Part shown: positions 10,380 to 21,328 of the stretch, one piece after another
Numbering within the stretch: the first letter of the stretch is position 1
Layout of the letters: each line of letters begins with the position of its first letter
Assembly: GCA_965644295.1 (NCBI GenBank)
Contig: CBFFRP010000182.1
Coordinates: 124,001-188,000 of the forward strand
Reading direction: 5' to 3'
DNA length: 64,000 nt
DNA from: Paraphysomonas bandaiensis
Lineage: Eukaryota > Chrysophyceae
Made by a program: the position numbers and the translations under genes
Notes under the pieces: generated by a model
What the model was told of the DNA's origin: nothing
The model's database searches: none
Seen by the model: the letters and a program-made list of their open reading frames with translations, nothing else

Positions 10380-10396
10380 TTAACCTCAAGGGTTAA
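10380..10396. promoter_or_regulatory. MqsA operator-like palindrome 2
   Basis: TTAACCTCAAGGGTTAA contains AACCT-CAA-GGGTT and is palindromic except near its centre. Two such boxes before mqsR match the arrangement of the known autoregulated promoter. Confidence 0.6.
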
Positions 10397-10585
10397 CTTA
10401 AATAAACAGCTATTCCCGCTTAAATTAAATTTACCTGTCCAAAACAGGAAGATGTTTTATTTTTGAACTATCCATGCTTAAACGCTCTAAAACTCGTTTT
10501 TCAAAGTAAGCAAATTTGTCCTAAATTAAAACTTTTTTGTTTTTTTATGCATAGAAGTTCAAAGAAACTTAAATTCGGTTCTAAA

Positions 10586-11161
10586 CTACCCTTGAAATGC
10601 AAGCCCTCCTTTTTCTCCAGGTGGAGGGCGCTCTTTAGGCACGCCTATAAATTTGTATAAATCATGCCAAGTCACCCATGTACTTATGGTGAGAAAGGCA
10701 CGTATTTTTTCAAACAAAACACGCAAACTACCTAAGCGATTACGTACATGTTGATAAACCTTACAGCAAAGCTGTTGCACCTGGTCAATTAAAAAAGAGA
10801 GCACCATAAGCATGGTCATTACCGAGCAAAGGTTGCTATATCCATGCCCATAATTATGCCCAAAATTATAACCTTGATTTTTTAGAGTGTTGAACGTCTC
10901 GTTTTCAATTTTCCACCGAGAACGTCCAGCACGCATGATTTCATAAGCATTCTTAGGGGAGATTTTAAGCTTGGTGACCCAGCTAAATCTTTGTGTTTTC
11001 CCATTTTTTTAAATTTCCGTGTATTCTAAAACATTAACGCGATAATCATGGTTGGCGTCGTTAAGCGGTACATCGGTGTAGTAATGAAAATGGTGGGTTG
11101 AGCCATCATCTGTTTCTTCAATATGTGTTTCTCCAGGCAGATCTTTTATCCAGTCAAAAAG
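10586..11161 (-). pseudogene. IS transposase (DDE type, IS4-like), C-terminal part, truncated and with an in-frame stop
   Basis: One frame runs from the junction at 11161 to a TAG at 10586 (192 codons) but is broken by TAA at 11009-11011. The piece upstream of the stop reads LFDWIKDLPGETHIEE and NHDYRVNVLEYTEI. The piece downstream has SRWKIENETFNTLKNQGY, the region carrying the last catalytic Glu, followed by a GHNYGHG motif and a hydrophobic helix. The N-terminal half is absent because the insert border falls here. It is therefore inactive. The exact IS family is uncertain. Confidence 0.8.
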
Positions 11162-11255
11162 ATTACTGCAATACAACTACGGCTGGAATACAGATAATTG
11201 TTGTCTCAGTATTAGAGGCATCTTTGAACAAAAATATACATAGGATGCCGATACG
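11162..11255 (+). repeat. Dispersed host repeat, right half, resuming after the insert
   Basis: Aligns without gaps to 47916-48009; about nine in ten positions agree by eye (shared ACAACTACGGCTGGAATACA and AGGATGCCGATACG). It continues the repeat broken off at 5615. Confidence 0.8.
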
Positions 11256-11397
11256 CTCAGCAGATAGGCAGGCTAGCTAACGTATCCATACACCAATTCG
11301 ATCTGTCAATCTTAATACAGCCATATGTATCCACTTATTTAGTGATGAATTGTGATCTTGAATTGACTATGATGATATTATTTTACTTATGCACGTG

Positions 11398-12673
11398 ATG
11401 GAACTCACAGAGGAAGATCAAGTGTTTCCAGACTTTGCAACAGATAGTCAGTTATGGAGGCACACGTACAGGAAAACAACTGCGACACGACCCACATGTA
11501 GCGCAAGGAAGAAATAGAGTTACTATGATATGTATGAATCCATCATGTGCTTGGTGTAAGCGTCATAAAACATACTATATGGATAGTGCTGCAAGTATTA
11601 AGGAGCACTAGGTGTTGAGCGAGGATGTTATGAGAATTCCTTGTGTCGTCTTCGGAAAAGCATCACAGGTATATATATATATATATATGTATAAACTTTT
11701 CATTATTCAGTACTTCAAGAACGAGGTGTTGAACAACGAAGAGTTTGCAGTGATCATGAAGGATATTGGAGTCGGTCGTCGTAATATTAGCACTACCCGC
11801 ATTCAGGTGAGAAACACACAACAGCACTTTCATGTAATATCGCACATGTAAATTGTGCAATAGTAAGCTTACTATGTTAGGCAATGTGTATAATTGCTTA
11901 CGTTCTAATATTTTATACTTGATAGGATATACAGAAAGAAGTCAGACATTGTCCAATGGAGGTTCACATTTTCGATACTGTGAGCGAGCGAGGTATTGTG
12001 CATACCATCACGTATACAGTGCATAGAAGCGAGTTGGGAAATGTGGACTTGTCTAAGCAGAAATGGGACTGTGGAAAGTACCAACAAACAGGGCTACCGT
12101 GTAAGGATGCGTGGTTTCTGCTTAAAGAGTTGTATCCGAATGGAATGCCACAAGACCTATTTTCGGAGAAATACTTTCATAAAGACTGCTTTACTATGAG
12201 AGTAAAAAATATGCTTGCAGACGTGCCTGAAATGTTAGGCACGATTCACTCTACTTCAGAAGTTGATAATCGATTGCGATCCAAATCGTTTAGGACTATC
12301 AAAGCTCCTCTTTACTAATGATTCCAAGTCTTACAGGAGTTCGAAACGATGGACTAGCACCGGAGAAAGTTCTAGCAGGTGTTGTTGTCATATCCGCGTC
12401 AGATATATTTATTCTTATACATTTATAATGTACAACAGTTCTACTAGTCAGGCTTTATTCAAAAAGAAAAAAAAACAGTGTCCCGACTGTCACCAGTGGC
12501 TCTCGCGCAAGACCCTGCATCCCACCAGTGCATGTAGCAGGTATTGTATTCGTAATGGTATCAGTCCGCCTGAGGTTTTTCTTTCCGGTTATATTGACGA
12601 GTTGAATCACCCTAATGATGTCGCTGAGCTATCAGAATCGCCTGCTGAAGAAACTGCAACACTTTTTAGTTAG
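11398..12673 (+). pseudogene. Mutator-like (MULE) transposase remnant
   Basis: Fragments of a MuDR-type transposase in order but with the core missing. A short frame from ATG 11398 ends at a TAG near 11517. A frame at about 11512-11610 has NRVTMICMNPSCAWCKRHKT, like the N-terminal MuDR zinc-binding domain. A 120-codon frame at 11956-12318 has WDCGKYQQTGLPCKDAWFLL, a SWIM-type zinc finger with one Cys replaced. A third frame near 12340-12673 reads SSKRWTSTGE, like the C-terminal tail, then CPDCHQWL and SACSRYC, a possible extra zinc cluster. Stops and frame changes make it non-functional. The DDE catalytic core is not recognisable in the ~350 bp between. Confidence 0.6.
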
Positions 12674-13894
12674 AATATCTGTTGTGTATTCCATATTTTT
12701 TATGGCCGCATGTATATTATCGTTTAGTTGGACAATTACATATCTTTAATTTTAAAGAAATGTGTCTTTACTGTTGTTGCGTTGTTGCTCAGTGATAAAA
12801 TTCATGCACGGTGTTGAGATCTGAAGATTCTATATACTTGCAATTGAGTGCAGTATTATGTGAGATGCAAGGATCGAAAGATATACTGTATATGTAATTA
12901 GTACATTATATTGTGTAGTATGAAACTGAAGTAGAAGATTAGTGACTATACAGGATACGATCACTGAGTGTGTGGTTTGTACATTATAGTAGTAAATGAA
13001 TGGTGTTGAACACATCGAATACAACTTAGGAGAATAGTAAGCCCTAGCAAATAATGTCAACTTCTAATACACGGTAGACGGTAGTGTTTAGTGTTTTACA
13101 CTGTACTTGACTAGCTAGAACCTTTGACATACTACTAATAATAAATGATCACATTAACCACTGCATGTAATATTCTAGCTAGTTGAAATAACTTTTGTAA
13201 TTCTGTTATAGCTAGATACTAGATCTGATGTAAAAGAGTTTGAAAATAGTCCTTATCTACACAGTCATGAAAATTTACATGTCATACACCCTGATAATAC
13301 TAAACTGAAACCAAGACTATACACACAGAAAGGGGGAGGGGTCCTGGGGGCATAACAAGATTAATTTAAAAGGAATAAAACAGCTATATTTTATTCAAAA
13401 GAATATCAGATATTAGTGCGTAGTCAAAAGAATATCAACACGCGAATTACAATATCATTAACAGAAGCAGACAAATTCACTGTTAAAAAGTATACATAAA
13501 ACCAACTGTATGGAACTATTCAAGCAGTCACTAATCTACCTTCTACGAGTTACTTGTGCTCTTGCATGGAATCATAAGATTCGTTTGGCAACAAAGGCAG
13601 GGGATGTCAATCAAAGAAGATTATAGATATGCCAATATTTACTCATATATTTCTGATTCCTACACCTGTTCATCTGAAAGACTCTTATATTCGATCTCAT
13701 CGGAGTATAAGAGTGGCTAGCAGGACTATGAATGCATGTTCTTCGAGATCTAGCAACTGCTCCACGTTGGCCTTCTTTAGCCCTAGCTGTGTCGATAGAG
13801 CATCGAGCTGGGTCCCTCGTCCAACAGGAAAGCCATTCACAGGGGAGTTGTGAACACAATGTACCTTCCTGTCTTCTAGATGTTGGCAGTGAGT
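12674..13894. other. AT-rich region without recognisable genes
   Basis: Only short, unsupported frames on both strands. A G-rich stretch (GGGGGAGGGGTCCTGGGGG, near 13327) stands out. Confidence 0.4.
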
Positions 13895-14010
13895 GTGCTG
13901 TATGTTGGAAAGGAAAATGTCAGAAAACCCCCCAAAAAAGCAAAAAACCCTCCAATGTGTCCGTTTTGGCACCAAACCACCAAAAACCCCACAAAACCGT
14001 GTCTTGATCG
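13895..14010 (-). repeat. Inverted partial copy of the dispersed host repeat
   Basis: The minus strand matches 5440-5560: GTTTTTTGGTGGTTTGGTGCC-like sequence, TTGCTTTTTTGGGGGGTTTT and CATTTTCCTTTCCAACAT are shared. The part corresponding to 5581 onward is not present here. Confidence 0.7.
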
Positions 14011-14225
14011 GCACCGGGCTCTATTATGGTCGGGCTTGTCTTATGAAGGAATACACATTCAGCTGAAATTCGGTCGTTTGTTTCATCTGCTGTTTGACCC
14101 GACTGATTAAAATTATTTAGACGAAAAAATTCATCTTAGCTGAATAAATGTAGAGCGGAAACTCCGCAGTAGAATATTCCTGTATATAGGTGGCTGTACA
14201 GCAGAATATATGGCGGGGGTATATC

Positions 14226-14276
14226 CAGTTTCAGTTTTCAGTTTTCAGTTTTCAGTTTTCAGTTTTCAGTTTTCTT
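14226..14276. repeat. Heptanucleotide tandem repeat (CAGTTTT)n
   Basis: About seven near-perfect units of CAGTTTT in 51 bp, some 260 bp before the secreted protein gene. The rest of 14011-14538 shows nothing recognisable. Confidence 0.85.
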
Positions 14277-14538
14277 TTCAAATATACTATTCTGTACCGT
14301 ATACGGGTTTTCCGAAATAAGACCCACCCTCAGTAATAAACTTTCAATTCTCTGTATTTGCACTTTCAGTATGTGGGTGTGGACATACAGTACAGCAGCA
14401 TACAAATCCTCAATATATATACAGGTTTCATTGCACTCTGTTCCCTTAATATGCAGAGATTTATACATATAGAGATAATATTATAACGTATGTATACTCT
14501 CATCTACTAATCACTTATCTCTTGCTAACATAAGCTTC

Positions 14539-16242
14539 ATGTGGACCAACCCCACCCACTTTACCCTCCTTCTACTCCTCCCCTACATACATACCGTACA
14601 TACACTCTCCTTCCAGCCTCAAACAACTTATGAATATGCAGGTGTATTAAACGGTGTACTCCAACCAGGCTGTACGGCAACATCCGGATTCTATTCCCCA
14701 CAGGGCTATTATTACATAGCAACTGTAGGAGAGTTTCTTGAATGGACCCTTCCAGTAACATTCACTGGAGATTTTATTATACAATCTGAAGTACTTTTTG
14801 AGACAATTGATGCTACAGCTGCTGCATTTATGTTTGTTAATACAAATTCTGGTGTTGAACGATTTGGATTTGATGGTGGTGGCGAACGATACTTCATAGA
14901 AGGATCAAGTTTTCCACTTCGTTTTGGTGCACCCAGTCCTCCGCCTAATGTCTATCTCAATGTTGAAATCGTTCGTTTCAGTAATATTATGGAATTCCGG
15001 GTGAATGGTGACCTTATATTTAGTGAATATTACGACAAGGACATAACTCTCATTGGTTATCGACCACATAGAAGTTCTATGAGAATACGCTCACTATACA
15101 CCCAGTCGACAACAACTGGTAAGCAATAAATAAAAAAGAAATGTATTTGCGTTAATTGTATTTTAAATGTTCAGATAGTCCTACACATTTTCCAACTACG
15201 TCACCTACGCGATCTCCGACATCGTTACCAACAAAACCTCCCACTTCTTCACCAACAGTACATCCGACATCGACACCAACTAAATCTCCAACTTCCTCAC
15301 CAACTCCACTTCCGACATCGTTACCAACAAAATTTCCCACTTCTTCACCAACAGTACATCCGACATCGACACCAACTAAATCTCCAACTTCCTCACCAAC
15401 TCCACTTCCGACATCGTTACCAACAAAACCTCCCACATCTTCACCAACAGTACATCCGACATCGACACCAACTAAATCTCCAACTTCTTCGCCAACTCCA
15501 CTTCCGACATCGTCACCTACGGAATCGGAGCCCACAATCGGCCCCACTTCCTCATGTCAGTATGAAAGTTATGCCCTTGTGAATTCCACCTCTGGTGAAT
15601 CGATTTTTGTTCATTACAGCTTTGGTAAGCCGAAATTATATGTATACCATCGTGAATATGTATATCATGTATGTGACTATTACTGTGTTTAGTAAGCTAG
15701 AAATAACTTTCATTTTTCTCTAGATGATATTGGAAGGGTTCGATACTACACCCTACCTGTTGCTACATGGAAGCTCGCAATTGCAAATATAGATAGAAGT
15801 AGTAATGACTCTGTTCTTCTCTATCAGCAAGAACCATCTAGAAATGATTGCTATGGATGTACGTTCTATTATTGATATATATGGATGTTAGTGTTACTTT
15901 GGATGTAGGGCAGCACAGCTGGACACAAGTAGTGGAGCTGGATGGGGCCAAGTTAGGCAATTTTAAATTTTGGTCAATTAATTTTGAAATAGATGCCATT
16001 GACGGTGTGGCTTTTCAAGGTTAGCATTCACCTCCATAGTATTTGACGACATTTTTGTCGTTTATTCTATTTTCGTCGTCGAGGTTTAATCATTTTTGTA
16101 CTCAGATGAAGTATCAAAGGCCATATTGTACTATTCATTGGATTCTAAAACAATGAACTCACCCGATATTCTCGTGGCTTATCCATATCGTAATAGGTGG
16201 CTTCCAGCAATATCTAAAAATGTGGCCTTGGTAATGTTTTAA
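14539..16242 (+). CDS. Secreted protein with a Ser-Pro-Thr repeat linker
   Basis: Exons 14539-15118, 15175-15624, 15724-15858, 15909-16019, 16106-16242 join to 470 codons in one frame, every intron GT-AG. A signal peptide is clear (FTLLLLLPYIHTVHT). A beta-rich domain follows (residues ~25-190: EWTLPVTFTGDFIIQSEVLFETID, FMFVNTNSGVERFGFDGGG, VYLNVEIVRFSNIMEFRVNG), like a concanavalin-type extracellular fold. Residues ~195-315 are a PTSxPT linker with a 96-bp unit repeated about three times. The C-terminal ~140 residues (YALVNSTSGESIFVHYSFDD, RVRYYTLPVATWKLAIANID, WSINFEIDAIDGVAFQ) look like a second beta domain. Such SPT linkers are frequent in stramenopile cell-surface proteins. Function unknown; a wall or surface protein is a guess. 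Confidence 0.8.
15217..15504 (+). repeat. 96-bp coding tandem repeat, about three copies
   Basis: CCGACATCGTTACCAACAAA starts at 15217, 15313 and 15409, exactly 96 bp apart. It encodes a 32-residue Pro-Thr-Ser unit of the secreted protein. Copies differ at only a few bases. Confidence 0.9.
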
Positions 16243-18024
16243 AATGTGTTGCGTGGCACTGTTTTGGTATGGTGCATGTTGTGGAGTTATAAGAGATACG
16301 TTTATGACATCAGCTTTGTGTGTCAATTGTGTTCATCACCGCAGTACATGTTATTATAAATTAATAATAGCATATTATTTTTGGTGGAAACGAAACAAGC
16401 CGAGTGTCGTCTCACAGTGTAACAGTTAAATCGTGCTTCAACAAAATTGGCACTGAGCCGAGTTTAATTATGCAAATAATAATCGAATTAAGGCAACAGG
16501 GTTCAGTGTACTTCTTTGCTGCGTTGTTAGCAAACTATTTTACCACACTCTATGGCTGAGGTTCCAGATATTATGATTATTTTCCACCAAATTGGGTAGT
16601 TATTTTGTTGTTTTGGTTTACTTTTATATGACTTACCTTCATCTCGTATTATCTACTAATCGGATATAATTTTGTTGTCTGGGTTGAACTGTGCATAGCA
16701 GTTAGTACTCACCTACATTGTATTTCTCACAATCTGTTATAGTAGCTCGTAGCTTTGTATTCTGTATATATAGTTTGAATTGGACATAAATAAGTAGGCT
16801 GAACCGCTGAAGCTAGCTTTGCACTACGAATAGCTCAAATTTTCTTTGTTGCACACTAATATACTTAACAAAAACTATGAGCTATGATAATTAAACAATT
16901 CACCTGATGTTCTACTTCACATTTATGTAGAAGTTCACTAGCCAATTCTACATCCACACGTACCTATGAGTTCGTTTCATGACTTTGCAATCAATTTACT
17001 CCCTTTAATTGTACAATACATATATAACATCACACATCAGAGCTCAACACATAAGATTCGGTGTTTTTGAAGCAGTAAATTAGCAGTATATAAGAGCACA
17101 ACTAATAGATTAAAAAATAGCCCACTTCAAAGAATGTCTGCATAAGCAAGTAGAAACAGAGTAGATGATGAAACAAACGTTCATGAAATATAAATTTTAT
17201 CACACAAATTAAATGATCCAAGAATTAAACCCAAGTCTCAACATAATACAAGCAATAAGGCGTTACCAGAAGATGTATCAGGAGGAGGTGATAGCAGTCT
17301 TTCCTGATAAGATTCCAGTCAAACTTGGCGCTCACCTCTCACGCTTCAGATGCTTTGATTGCTTCAAGATTCTTTCCAATGTAGTGCTATGATCTGTATT
17401 ACTTCATCTATTTGTCAGTAAACCCATGCAATGTATATGTTTATGTGAGGATGAAACTGAACTCCAGTATTTCCTCGAAAATAGATGCTAGCATATCATT
17501 ATAGCGAAGAACAATGTAACCATGAACACAATTTGCTAATATTATGGAAGAGTATGTGGATATTTGTCACACATATCTTCCTACGTCGTAAGATATAGGA
17601 GTGTATAGCCATACAGTGCTATGATTATGATATGCATACTTCAGTCTTATTTTTTTAAACGTATTTTTGTATATAGACAAAAAAACTCTGTTTTCCACAA
17701 TCGTACTTGGCACTCTCCCTAAAAACCAGTCACAATATACATCCTAAACTTCACTTTTTTTTATCCTTCGTATTGTGTGGTATTTACATACAGAGTATGT
17801 ACATATAGAGTGACTCGAAGTGAGTTTATATATAGCTATCTGTGTACATATATGTGTATGTATATATTCAGTGAGATGGAACAGTGATATATATATACAT
17901 AGTTATGCAATTCATTTCTATTCATTTCTAGTTCTCATACAACATAAATACAGTCATAAGTAGCTTATGATAAACTCTATTAAATAATTCAACATACATA
18001 GAATAGATATCACTGTATCTTGAA
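16243..18024. other. Gene-poor, AT-rich region
   Basis: No supported gene except a weak 59-codon frame at 17213-17392. It should contain the promoter of the FAM13-like gene. Short TATG/TATA-rich stretches occur at 17820-17900. Confidence 0.4.
17213..17392 (+). CDS. Short open frame, 59 codons, unrecognised
   Basis: ATG to TGA with fairly protein-like composition (IIQAIRRYQKMYQEEVIAVF, LGAHLSRFRCFDCFKIL). No homologue recognised and no introns seen. It may be a decayed gene or mobile-element fragment, or chance. Confidence 0.2.
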   Translation: MIQELNPSLNIIQAIRRYQKMYQEEVIAVFPDKIPVKLGAHLSRFRCFDCFKILSNVVL

Positions 18025-21000
18025 ATGCTATCCAGGCCTAATGAATCACAGTGTATTGATATTGTGAAATGGTGTATTCATTATTTATTAGAAAATTCAT
18101 TACATGAAAAAGGATTATTTCGATTATCACCATCTATGAATGATATACGTCGATTGAAAACACAGTTGTGTGAAGGTATGTGTCGATAGTCGGAGTGTTA
18201 TGTATGTATGTATGTATGTATGTATATATATGTATATATGTATGTATGCATGTTACAATATGTATGTCTATATATATGTATATATGTGTATGTTATAATA
18301 TATATGGATTTGCAGGCAATCGACGTCGTCAGAATAATGAATTTGACTCTCATGTTATTGCTGGTGTACTTATTAGTGCACTGAAAGATATGAACCTTCC
18401 TCTCCTCCATGAGTTGTTTGATGATATACTAGAAATAGGTAAGGAATAGTATGTAACTCTTTTACAGGTGTAATACACCCGCAGACATTAACGATGATTC
18501 GGACGAGAATATAAACGGCATAGCAAGAAACTTTGCCAAGCTGCCTGCACAACGCATAGAGATTGTAAGTTTTCAATAAAGTTGCACGAGTACATCGTTA
18601 TAATATGTGTAATGCAGTCGCGTATGCTTTTTTCGTTTATATACCGCTTGGCCCGAACTCATGGAAATGACGCCAATATCGCTCAACTCATTATGATTAT
18701 CTCCCCAGTCATATACCGCCCTGTCGACACTTCTTACATGTCTATTAGACATGCGGAGGCGCTGAAACAAGCCCGACCTGTGCTACAGTTTATAGTAGAA
18801 CAGCACGCAGATATCATGAAGTGTGTAGGCCCATCCAAGTACCAACCCCCTGCTCCTCGCAATCACGTGACTACAAGAGATGTTCATACAAGTAAGTACG
18901 CAGTTATGATTTCTGGTAGCTATGTGATGTGTTCTGTATGAGTAATTGTATGACCTGAACTTTAAATTCCTTATTTCTTATCTTGATCCAGCCCACCATT
19001 CCACCCACAAGTCCCCTGCCCTAGATCCGAATAAACTAGACTTCATGTCCCAGCTTCAACTTTCAATTCCTCGTGCTCATTCGGACAGTGTGTCGTCGAC
19101 ATCATCCACCAGCAGTCATGGGAGTGTGGGGACTGTACCCACATCTGTGGCCATGGAAGTAGAACCCGAAGATATATCAACTCACTCCCCTTCTCACACG
19201 CACTCTCCCAACTACAACTCGTGGGAGTGGAAAGTACTTGAGGCCCTTGTCACATCCCGCATTGATGTGTGGCTTAATCGGAGCGGAAACTGGGAAGAAG
19301 ATAGCGGTGTGCGGTATGGATTTGGCAGTGGGACAACCGGAAGTTCGTCATTAACACCCGTCGTTCCCATTCAACCCAACCTCGGCAGCCGAGCAATGGA
19401 CGATCTTCGTCTGGGTGATAGTGATGAGGACGAGCACGATATCGACTCTAATAAGACCAACAGAGGGCCAAGAAACACAGATAAACACCATAAAATGATG
19501 GCACCTGTAGAGCACCGCACTAATGGGGAGATTAGGAAATGCCTTATCGTGGAGTGTAAGCTACTACGTCAGGAGGTATTCTGACATCTGTTACCTTCCG
19601 AGTAGCTATGTTCTCATATAGTAAACGTAATCTAGATACAAAACTTTGAGGAGAAGTGGATACAAGAGCACAAACGTCCGCCAGCGGTGGGTTAATATTT
19701 TGCGAAATTGCTTTAGATGCATGATGATTAAGTGTATCAGCTGCTAGCACAATAGTATCATGATTTAATGTTATAACTTTCGACGTATTACAATAATGCA
19801 CTTGCCGCAGTCCCATGAGAAAGGTCACATGCATGGCACTTATTCAAGATATAAAGAGCTGAAGCGTCTCATCCGCGACCAGGCCGGAAAGGATATACAG
19901 CGTGTGTTTCGGGGGTTTCGGGCACGAGAAAGATGCAAGAAATTGCTCAACCCCTCTGACATCTCGAAACAAGATTTATCGGAAAATAACTCTGATGACG
20001 TAAGTTGCATGACTGATTTAAACAAAATGATGAGTGCGCACCTTTACTTTATACTACCCTATATATCTTTCTGCGCGTGGATGTGCTGCCCTAATACGTG
20101 TTATGCAAAGTGTGGCGAACCAATGGATACGGAGCACAAGCGCCCAGTCTCTGCCGGTGGTCAGCCTCATTCCAATGTAAAACCTGTGGGGATGATGATG
20201 AATTGTGACCAAAAGTCCGCCAACTCGTGGTTTATTAGTGAGTCCGATAACGTTATGGACTCAGATAGTCACAGCGCTGGGTCTAAGCACAAAACTGGAG
20301 GTGCTGATATTGGTGTGTCGATATCTCAGGCACAGCAGCGATATAGGGAGTGCATGGAAATGAAACGACAACTCAAGCGTAACCTCAAAAAGTATGTCAC
20401 TCAATGTCTTGCATGTGGAATTTGATATAATTCATGCACTTAGATTCGACGACGATTTCTTTGCGAGGAAGGGGCGTGTTCCACGTAAGGCAGATAAGGA
20501 GGTATTCAAGTTGTCTATTGAAGTTTACGCTTGACACACATTTAACTGTTAGACTATCAGATATTGTTAACTTTTGTGTATTTGCTGGGCAGGTGATGAG
20601 ACCGCAGTACCAGAAATACCACGAAGTGCGGGCGGAGCTAGAGCGGCTAAAGGAGGAAATCATTGGGGCTCTTGGCCACTTTCCGTCGGAACTAGAAGAC
20701 GGCCGGGGAGGAACACTGTCATCAGCTCCGTCGCCTTCTGGGTGGGCTGAGCATTTTTCTCGGGGTGAGCACTTGTGTTAGTATGTTATTTATGCATTTA
20801 TAACAGCTTTTATCTCTCTCTAATTTACTGATTATTACCAACAGAAAGTAGCATTGATACAATGTCCGAGGATGACGATATGGGATCTGGTAATGGTATG
20901 ATGATGAGCTCAGATGCGGAGCAGGATCAGCCACGGTGAGCCGGTCGTATCTCATTCTGCTTTTTCCTCATGTGTGGTGTGTATTTATTTATGAAGGAGC

Positions 21001-21328
21001 AATGGAGCAAACTCAACTCCTGCTACAGCTCCTGCAAAAGGTGTTGACGCTCTCATCAATGAGAAAAAGCAACTGCACGCTTACTTAAAAACGTTCGAAA
21101 AGTAAGTAATATGGGCATGTTGATGATGCTAATGTTAACTTATGTGTAACAGAGAATTTAATCGTGTCAACGGTCGTCATGTGATGCATCCAGAAGACAT
21201 CAAGCCTGTAGCTGAAGAGTATCAACGGTACAAGGTATGGTCTTTCGTGAATCCAATTTATAGTTCAAGGTGTAATTATTCGATAGGAATTGAAGAAAAT
21301 ACTAAAAGATCTCCGAAACACTTTATAA
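18025..21328 (+). CDS. RhoGAP protein with a FAM13-like C-terminal domain
   Basis: Thirteen exons: 18025-18175, 18316-18438, 18485-18564, 18618-18891, 18992-19575, 19811-19999, 20111-20391, 20444-20501, 20593-20764, 20845-20935, 20997-21101, 21153-21234, 21287-21328; 743 codons, phases all agree. RhoGAP domain at ~1-180 with the arginine finger in GLFRLSPS, and LLHELFDDIL, LPAQRIEI and MLFSFIYRLARTHGNDANIAQLI following. A Ser/Thr-rich linker follows, then an IQ-like helix (IQRVFRGFRARERCKKLL). The conserved FAM13 region has LKRNLKKFDDDFFARKGRVP with RKADKE, MRPQYQKYHEVRAELERLKE, and a second such unit, LINEKKQLHAYLKTFEKEF with HPEDIKPVAEEYQRYKELKK. RhoGAPs switch off Rho-family GTPases. Upstream exons cannot be excluded. 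The 111-nt intron at 20000-20110 is a multiple of three, so it could be retained. Confidence 0.85.

Larger units (their letters stand above)
5616..11161. mobile_element. Bacterial-type DNA segment inserted in the eukaryotic genome (5546 bp)
   Basis: The borders come from alignment with the uninterrupted repeat copy: 5615 matches 47915 and 11162 matches 47916, with no bases duplicated or lost at the target and no microhomology beyond chance. Inside, genes are intron-less and partly overlapping, have Shine-Dalgarno sequences (AAGGAG at 8893 and, minus strand, at about 10032-10026), and encode bacterial protein families: HicA-like, MqsR, MqsA, IS transposase. The right border cuts a transposase gene in mid frame. 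The source is most likely a gammaproteobacterium, perhaps related to Legionella-like intracellular bacteria. That attribution is my inference from the style of the 806-aa repeat protein. Confidence 0.75.

Noticed and set aside
5616-11161. Bacterial contamination joined by misassembly
   Set aside because: Considered seriously, but both flanks continue one host repeat copy at exactly adjacent positions, which a random chimera would not produce. Still needs junction reads.
5616-11161. Integration by the IS transposase in the insert
   Set aside because: The transposase is truncated at the border and has a stop codon, and there is no target duplication.
13611-14110. Several overlapping frames of 70-105 codons
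   Set aside because: They run through the inverted dispersed repeat and its Pro/Lys-rich translations (TPQKSKKPSN) are the repeat read as protein; the same occurs at 5331-5594.
19576-19810. Antisense frame (96 codons) in intron 5 of the FAM13-like gene
   Set aside because: It overlaps exon sequence on the other strand, shows no domain and lacks its own splice or promoter context.
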